Shown here in pieces: positions 59,064 through 64,000 of a stretch of DNA of 64,000 bases. The stretch lies in contig CAJUAL010000001.1 of the NCBI GenBank assembly GCA_910584405.1, forward strand, positions 62,001-126,000, read 5' to 3'. The first letter of the stretch is position 1, and each line of letters begins with the position of its first letter. Position numbers and translations under genes: made by a program. The notes under the pieces are model-generated. The model was not told where the DNA came from. It did no database searches and worked only from the letters and a program-made list of their open reading frames with translations. Source of the DNA: an uncultured Vampirovibrio sp. (lineage in GTDB: Bacteria; Cyanobacteriota; Vampirovibrionia; Gastranaerophilales; Gastranaerophilaceae).

Positions 59064-60518
59064 TTATTTTTCTAAATCAGGGCTTTCGTTAACGTAATTT
59101 GTAAGTTGTTTAACGGCAGGTTTATAGGCATTTATTGTATTTGTACCGCCTAAACAGCCGCCCGGGCAAGCCATTACTTCAATCAAATTACCGAGCTCAC
59201 ATACTCCGTTTTTGGCGAATTTTTTCAAATCTCTGATTGATTGTTTATTAAGTCCGTCAACTATATATGGAGTTGCTTTTTTATCATCATCAAGTAAGTG
59301 ATTAACTGCATTAGCAACACCTGCTGTTACGGCAAAGTTTCTTGCCTGAGCAGAAGATTCTTTTCTGAATGCTGTTTCGTCACATTCTGCCACTTGAACA
59401 TTCAACGCAATAAACCAAGCTCCAAGTTCTTCAAAGCTAAGTACATAATCAATATTAGGATTTTGCATAGCTTCACGTCTTTTCGCAACACAAGGGCTAA
59501 AGAATACTGTTACAGCATCAGGATTTTCTTTTTTAACCATTTCAGCTGTATAGTAAGCCGGAGTTTTTGTTTCTGAACGGAACGGTTTCAATTCCGGAAC
59601 ATGTTTTTCAACAAGTTCGTTATATCCTGCACAGCAAGATGTTGTCATGAATTTGTCGCCTTTTTCCATACGTTCAACAAATTCTGCGGCTTCATTTCTT
59701 GTAGTTATATCAGCACCTTCTGCAACTTCAATAACATCAGAGAATCCAAGTTCTAAAATTGCGGTTTTTAATTGTTTTGGAGTACAAGGTAATTGACCCA
59801 TAATTGCAGGGGCAGGCATTGCTACAACTTTTTTGCCTTCTTTCATTACTTTTAATATATCAATAATTTGGCTTTTTTTATGAACTGCACCAAACGGACA
59901 GGCATGAACGCATTTTCCGCAAGAGATACATTTTTCAAAATCGATTTGAGCCAAACCGTTTTCATCTTTAGCGATAGCACCTACAGGGCAAGCGTTTTCG
60001 CAAGGTACGATAATTTTTGCGATTGCCTGATACGGACAAACTTGAGCGCACATTCCGCAATTTTTACATTTAGACGGGTCAATAACAGATTTTCCGTTTT
60101 CAACCTTTATTGCACCAAATTTACAAGCTGATTCGCAAGGTCTTGCAACACAGCCCTGGCACAAGTCTGTTACATAAATTCTTGACGGTACACAGCCTTG
60201 GCATGCCGTATGAAGAACAGTTAACGGATTTTCTTCCGGTTCTGTTCTTTCTAACGCTTTTGAAGCAAGTTCTGATAGTAATTCACTATCTTCAGCTTCT
60301 TCAATTGATAAACCTAAACCTGCAATTACTCTATCTCTAAGGATTGCACGTTCTTTGTGTATACAGCAGCGGAAAGGAACTTCACTGCCTTTTGGGCGCA
60401 TATCGTAAGGGATTTTTCTTGTGTTTTCTTCAAAATTATCACTTAAATATGCTCTGATAAGTCTTACTAATATTTCGCGCTTTAAGTGCGATGTTTGCTT
60501 AGGGGTATTCATGCTCAT
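59064..60518 (-). CDS. [FeFe]-hydrogenase (group B-like, monomeric)
   Basis: 484 residues. Multiple [4Fe-4S] motifs: CQGCVARPCESAC, CKNCGMCAQVCP and CISCGKCVHACP at about 120-210. H-cluster motifs: L1 TSCCAGY at 293-299, L2 SPCVAK at 341-346, L3 EVMACPGGCLGG at 447-458. The usual Pro of TSCCP is replaced by Ala, but both cysteines remain. It makes or consumes H2 with ferredoxin or another carrier. Last gene of a five-gene locus with a sensory hydrogenase. Assembly genes hydEFG are not in the window. Confidence 0.9.
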   Translation of the reverse strand: MSMNTPKQTSHLKREILVRLIRAYLSDNFEENTRKIPYDMRPKGSEVPFRCCIHKERAILRDRVIAGLGLSIEEAEDSELLSELASKALERTEPEENPLTVLHTACQGCVPSRIYVTDLCQGCVARPCESACKFGAIKVENGKSVIDPSKCKNCGMCAQVCPYQAIAKIIVPCENACPVGAIAKDENGLAQIDFEKCISCGKCVHACPFGAVHKKSQIIDILKVMKEGKKVVAMPAPAIMGQLPCTPKQLKTAILELGFSDVIEVAEGADITTRNEAAEFVERMEKGDKFMTTSCCAGYNELVEKHVPELKPFRSETKTPAYYTAEMVKKENPDAVTVFFSPCVAKRREAMQNPNIDYVLSFEELGAWFIALNVQVAECDETAFRKESSAQARNFAVTAGVANAVNHLLDDDKKATPYIVDGLNKQSIRDLKKFAKNGVCELGNLIEVMACPGGCLGGTNTINAYKPAVKQLTNYVNESPDLEK

Positions 60519-60533
60519 ATTCTTAATCCTTTT

Positions 60534-60797
60534 CTATTGTTTTTTTGCCAACTTTTCATCGATAGCTGCAAGAACTTTTTCTACGTTAGCTTCTTTGATA
60601 ACTTCATTATCAACTTTAACATAAGGTGCTTTGGAAAATTCCCAATCAGTAGCGCACAAACCTAAACACGGAACACCTGATACATCAACTTTATCCCCGT
60701 ATTTAGCAGGAACGATGTCGATTAATTCCTGAAGGTTTGCAGAACCCATAACAAAACAAGTTGTTCCAAGACATACTTTTACACTGATTTTTTCCAT
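60534..60797 (-). CDS. Thioredoxin-like [2Fe-2S] protein
   Basis: 87 residues from ATG 60797 (AAGGAAGG about 5 nt before); an ATG at 60827 lies inside the SpoIIE gene with no site. CLGTTC, then CLGLC give the four-cysteine pattern of the NuoE/thioredoxin-like [2Fe-2S] fold. It would carry electrons for the hydrogenase. Paralogue of 63714-63956. Sits between the SpoIIE-type gene and the catalytic hydrogenase. Confidence 0.85.
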   Translation of the reverse strand: MEKISVKVCLGTTCFVMGSANLQELIDIVPAKYGDKVDVSGVPCLGLCATDWEFSKAPYVKVDNEVIKEANVEKVLAAIDEKLAKKQ

Positions 60798-60810
60798 TTC
60801 TACCTTCCTT

Positions 60811-61974
60811 TTATATATATTGTACACTAACTTTTTTAAAATATTTATCTTGCAATACTGCAGCCATTTTTTTGATAATATTTTTTCTGATTTCGATTTC
60901 TACAGGCAATGCAGGATTGTAATGTGCCTGATTCAATTTTGCACCAACCATAAAGTTTATGCAGTCGCTATCTAATAGAAATTTTATCAGCTTTCCGGCA
61001 GCATTGTCAATATCTAAATTTCCGTCTTCCAAACATTCAAGTGTTTCTGTTAGGGTTAAGATTCCTTCTGTTACAAGGTCAACCCCTTCCATATAAGAGC
61101 AGCTCGGAAGTTTGCCTATACTGATTTCTTTATCCATTGTAATAGGGAGGTTTAATTCTCTTGAAATAAGGTTTGCTGTTGTTCCGCCGCAAATTGCTTT
61201 TTTGCCTTTAAAATCCTGAAAAATTTTGGCATATTCATTATCTTTTTTCTGGTTAAACGGAGGACCTGTAAAAATTAGCGAAGTTCTCGGTTCTCTAAAG
61301 TATAGAACGCAAGCTGAGATATCGTCTTTCGGAAGTCTTTCGGTTTCAATATTTTTAGCTTGTCTTATTATATATGCGGATAATTCTGAGCTTGAGATTT
61401 CCGGTTCTTCTTGAAGTTTTGCAAGAACAAGATTTATTAATCCTTCGCGTCTTAACCCTAATTTTAATCTGCCGTTGCCCAACCCGCATTGTGTTACACC
61501 GTCTGAGCAGAAGATTAATCTGTCCCCGAGTTCAAGTTTTATTTTGTAACTTTTAAGACATCTGTTTTTGAAGGTTTTAGACGGAATTGTTTCGTAAGGC
61601 GGAGTCATAATTTCGCCGTTTTTTATCCATAAAAACTCAGGGTTTCCTTCTTCAATAATTTTAGCGTCACCTTCGTCATTTACATCGATGATTGAGAATG
61701 TTGAGTAACTGATTTTTCTAATCTTACAAACAGGAAGCGAGTTCATAACGATTTCAGCGGCTTGTCTTATCGGAATCTCTTGTTTTTCAACGAATTTCAA
61801 AAGCATTGTGGCAGTCATACAAGAGAGGATATTTGCTTTAATTCCGCTGCCTAACCCGTCAGATAATACTGCAATCAATTTTGCTTCATCAGGGTATCTT
61901 TTGGAGATGAAATAATCGCCAAAAGCGTTCTGATTATATTTTTTTACCTGATTACAATCAATATCAATGAACAT
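60811..61974 (-). CDS. SpoIIE-type PP2C protein phosphatase
   Basis: 387 residues. N-terminal PP2C/SpoIIE domain: VLSDGLGSG at about 36-44, ISYSTFSIIDV, GDRLIFCSDGVTQCG, DDISACVLYF carry the metal-binding aspartates. The C-terminal half (about 230-387, CGGTTANLISRELNLPITM) is of unknown type. Such phosphatases regulate anti-sigma systems. It starts 0-1 nt after HydS stops (61974 shared), so the sensor and phosphatase are translated together. Genes of this kind accompany group C sensory hydrogenases. Confidence 0.85.
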   Translation of the reverse strand: MFIDIDCNQVKKYNQNAFGDYFISKRYPDEAKLIAVLSDGLGSGIKANILSCMTATMLLKFVEKQEIPIRQAAEIVMNSLPVCKIRKISYSTFSIIDVNDEGDAKIIEEGNPEFLWIKNGEIMTPPYETIPSKTFKNRCLKSYKIKLELGDRLIFCSDGVTQCGLGNGRLKLGLRREGLINLVLAKLQEEPEISSSELSAYIIRQAKNIETERLPKDDISACVLYFREPRTSLIFTGPPFNQKKDNEYAKIFQDFKGKKAICGGTTANLISRELNLPITMDKEISIGKLPSCSYMEGVDLVTEGILTLTETLECLEDGNLDIDNAAGKLIKFLLDSDCINFMVGAKLNQAHYNPALPVEIEIRKNIIKKMAAVLQDKYFKKVSVQYI

Positions 61975-63695
61975 TATTTTTTGTCCTCGCTTGATTTGTC
62001 GTCATAATCGTTTGCAATTGAGTTTAGAAGTGTTTCGGTTTCAACCATATGTTCACCCAGAAGGCAGGCAATTTCCTGTACGATTGAAATGTTTTTCGAG
62101 ATAACTTCTTTAGCTTTTTCGGAAATTTTTTCTCTTGTTGTTTCTGTCTGGGTTACGTCTGTAATTATCGCGCCGACAATTTCGTTAGGTTCTATTGTAA
62201 ACGCGTTTATGTCAAACAATCTGTCTTTTACGTTGTAATGTTCTTTGTGAAGGTCTTTTCCTGTTTTCAGAATTGTTCTGAAAATGTCTGAAAACTCGAC
62301 GATTCTGTCTATTGCAGCACCTGTCATACCATCAGGGCGGGATTTGAATATTTCATACATATCGCCTGTAAACATTTTCATAAAGCTATCATTTGCTTCT
62401 ATGATATTCATGTTATTGTCAACCATAACAATAGCGGCAGGCATACAGCGAAGCATTGCGGCAGCTTTTCTCATTGCAATTTTTCTCATGTAAGAAACGC
62501 ACATAGAAGGTTCGGCAACCCCGTCAAGCAGTGCTGCTGCAAGTTCTCTACAGGTGTTATAACCGCATCCTCCGCAGTTGAGTTCGTCTTCTTCGGTGTG
62601 TTTACCAATTTTTTTAAGAGTTTGTGTAATTTCTTCAAGCGAGTATTTGGAGGTCGCAACTTCTTTTGGTGAATAGTCGCATTCTACCACTAATTGCGGT
62701 TCTGTAGGGATTTCATCTCTTACTTTAACTTTTTGCATAATATCGGAAATTGAACTTATGCTCGGGTTGTTTGATGCGATACACGGTCCTGTAATACATC
62801 CTGATTCACAAGCTAAGGCTTCTACAAATATAGGAGCGGAAAGTTTTTCGGCGTCTAAATTTTCCAATGCCTTTTCAAATGCAGGAATCCCGCAGATTTC
62901 CATTAGCTGAACATTTGGTTTTACCCCGACTTTTTGAATTGTTTGATTCATTCCGCCGTTAATAGGGTATAAAGTTCCTTCATGCGCGCTGTATGGAACA
63001 AATTCGTAGTAGCTTTCTTTTTTAATTTGGGAAATGTCACCGATTTTGTCGGCAATCCAAATTTTTAGTTCTTCAAATGTCAGTGAAGCATCAATAAGAT
63101 TATCATTTTCATCAGCTTCATTCTTTTTACCGATACAAGGTCCGATAAATACTACCGCAATATCTTTTCCATAGAGGTTTTTAAGCATTTTTGCATGTGT
63201 TTTTGCCGGAGAACCTATTGGTGTGATATTTTTTGTAAATTCAGGCTGGTAAAGTCTGATGTATTCTACGATTACAGGGCAAGCGCTTGAAATCCAAAGT
63301 CCTGATTCTGTTTCATTAAGCAGTTTTGCAGCTTTTATGGAAACTTCCTGAGCTCCGATGGCTGTTTCTGAAACTTCTTTAAATCCGAGTTTTTTCAAAA
63401 TGGCAATCATTTTTTGTGCTGAGTTTTCAAATACAGAACGCCAGGACGGGGCTAAAGAAACATAAACATCTTTTCCGCTAATCAAAAGGTTTTTAACCTT
63501 TTCTAAGTCACTTCTTACACATTTTGCATTCGTCGGGCAGACTTTTACACAAGTTCCGCATGAAATGCACTTTTCGGGAATTACGGATGCGTGATTGTTC
63601 TCGATTTTAATTGCTTTGACCGGACATTCGCGGACGCATCTGTAGCAGTCGTGACATTCATTGATTAGTGTATAGACCGGATGTTGATTATTCAT
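61974..63695 (-). CDS. Sensory [FeFe]-hydrogenase with PAS domain (group C, HydS-like)
   Basis: 573 residues. N-terminal ferredoxin part (CHDCYRCVRECP, CISCGTCVKVCP at 14-54), a hydrogenase domain with L1 SSACP at 136-140, L2 GPCIGKK at 185-191 and L3 EALACESGCITGPC at 292-305, a CGGCGYNTC cluster at 374-382, and a PAS domain at about 412-520. The first Cys of TSCC is Ala, the change typical of slow sensory enzymes, which lose the proton-transfer Cys. It should sense H2 or redox and signal through the PAS domain and the neighbouring phosphatase. Confidence 0.9.
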   Translation of the reverse strand: MNNQHPVYTLINECHDCYRCVRECPVKAIKIENNHASVIPEKCISCGTCVKVCPTNAKCVRSDLEKVKNLLISGKDVYVSLAPSWRSVFENSAQKMIAILKKLGFKEVSETAIGAQEVSIKAAKLLNETESGLWISSACPVIVEYIRLYQPEFTKNITPIGSPAKTHAKMLKNLYGKDIAVVFIGPCIGKKNEADENDNLIDASLTFEELKIWIADKIGDISQIKKESYYEFVPYSAHEGTLYPINGGMNQTIQKVGVKPNVQLMEICGIPAFEKALENLDAEKLSAPIFVEALACESGCITGPCIASNNPSISSISDIMQKVKVRDEIPTEPQLVVECDYSPKEVATSKYSLEEITQTLKKIGKHTEEDELNCGGCGYNTCRELAAALLDGVAEPSMCVSYMRKIAMRKAAAMLRCMPAAIVMVDNNMNIIEANDSFMKMFTGDMYEIFKSRPDGMTGAAIDRIVEFSDIFRTILKTGKDLHKEHYNVKDRLFDINAFTIEPNEIVGAIITDVTQTETTREKISEKAKEVISKNISIVQEIACLLGEHMVETETLLNSIANDYDDKSSEDKK

Positions 63696-63713
63696 TTTTA
63701 ACCCCTAAATTTT

Positions 63714-63956
63714 TTATACTAAAGCTGTTTTTAAAATTTCTTTTAATTTTTCTTCGTTCATTTCAGTGTGTAAAACATCGTCGATGTAAATGTTTGGACC
63801 TGTAGAACATTTGTCTTGGCATAAGCCTCCGACAAGTTCAATTTCAGCATCTAAATTGTTTTCTTTTATATAATTTTCAAGAAAGTTCAAATTTTCAAGG
63901 TTTCCGCGCGCAAAACAAGAACTTCCCATACAAACTTTTATATTATGTTTTGTCAT
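63714..63956 (-). CDS. Thioredoxin-like [2Fe-2S] protein, first gene of hydrogenase locus
   Basis: 80 residues. CMGSSCFARGN and GGLCQDKCSTGP give the [2Fe-2S] ligands. Paralogue of 60534-60797. It lies 18 nt before the sensory hydrogenase gene on the same strand, and may pass electrons to it. GAGGAAG precedes the ATG at 63956. Probably the promoter-proximal gene of the locus, with the promoter beyond 63960. Confidence 0.85.
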   Translation of the reverse strand: MTKHNIKVCMGSSCFARGNLENLNFLENYIKENNLDAEIELVGGLCQDKCSTGPNIYIDDVLHTEMNEEKLKEILKTALV

Positions 63957-64000
63957 ATCTTCCTCACTTTTTACTATACAATTTTAATATATTAATTTTT

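Noticed and set aside
1..64000. CRISPR arrays and insertion sequences
   Set aside because: No regularly spaced short repeats and no transposase-like ORF were seen. Only the short repeats listed were found.

Overview
The window is an AT-rich bacterial chromosome segment with a Gram-negative-type envelope (PilM/N/O-like genes, MCE lipid-transport protein, VKOR-DsbA oxidase, periplasmic signal-peptide proteins). The gut or animal-associated Melainabacteria (Candidatus Gastranaerophilales, non-photosynthetic relatives of Cyanobacteria) are the best guess. This is inferred from the pilin signature FTLAEVLITLGIIGVVAAMTIP recurring in several single-gene loci, the two [FeFe]-hydrogenases, FixCX, and large unrecognised proteins next to conserved housekeeping genes. 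No 16S rRNA or ribosomal-protein marker is present to confirm it. No tRNA, rRNA, CRISPR array or complete transposon was seen.

Layout. 1-3144 (minus): a truncated DUF2971-like gene, a 52-residue ORF, then PilO and a fused PilM-PilN. 3252-5995 (plus): nadA, an RlmB-type rRNA methyltransferase and a sigma-70 factor. 6002-11307: a prepilin, RNase P RNA, an ACT-domain protein, an AgcS symporter, an asparaginase and an MshEN-like protein. 11414-15406: a large HD-domain protein and small HTH regulators. 15763-25040: disulfide-bond oxidase, QueH, TPR proteins, a lone FliI/YscN-type ATPase, adk, map and tmk. 25166-31200: paired XRE genes, a palindromic repeat, EamA and CorA transporters, FixC/FixX, a tandem-motif protein, and the first XRE/prepilin cassette. 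31253-42479: gyrB, a PLP aminotransferase, YkgJ, MCE protein, upp, GH57, and two more XRE/prepilin cassettes. 42507-51195: nadC-nadB, a broken prepilin with an HTH gene, a response regulator, nusA-rimP, a coiled-coil protein and der. 51355-56460: radical SAM and DRE-TIM aldolase genes, then a tandemly duplicated LprI-like inhibitor + GH108 muramidase module whose second muramidase is split by an in-frame TAA. 56630-63956: a 790-residue unknown protein, then a five-gene hydrogenase locus (2Fe-2S protein, sensory group-C-like hydrogenase with PAS, SpoIIE-type phosphatase, 2Fe-2S protein, second [FeFe]-hydrogenase).

How it fits together. De novo NAD synthesis is complete (nadA; nadC-nadB). The prepilins, PilM/N/O and perhaps the FliI-like ATPase point to an investment in pili or secretion. 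The hydrogenase locus looks like a sensor, signalling phosphatase and effector hydrogenase. The most interesting candidates are: (1) the repeated divergent XRE/prepilin cassette; (2) the duplicated GH108/LprI pair, which resembles an effector-immunity or domesticated phage lysis module; (3) about eleven genes, mostly small regulators, with no Shine-Dalgarno and a -10-like hexamer 5-7 nt (usually 6) before the start codon, suggesting leaderless mRNAs; and (4) the hydrogenase sensing locus.
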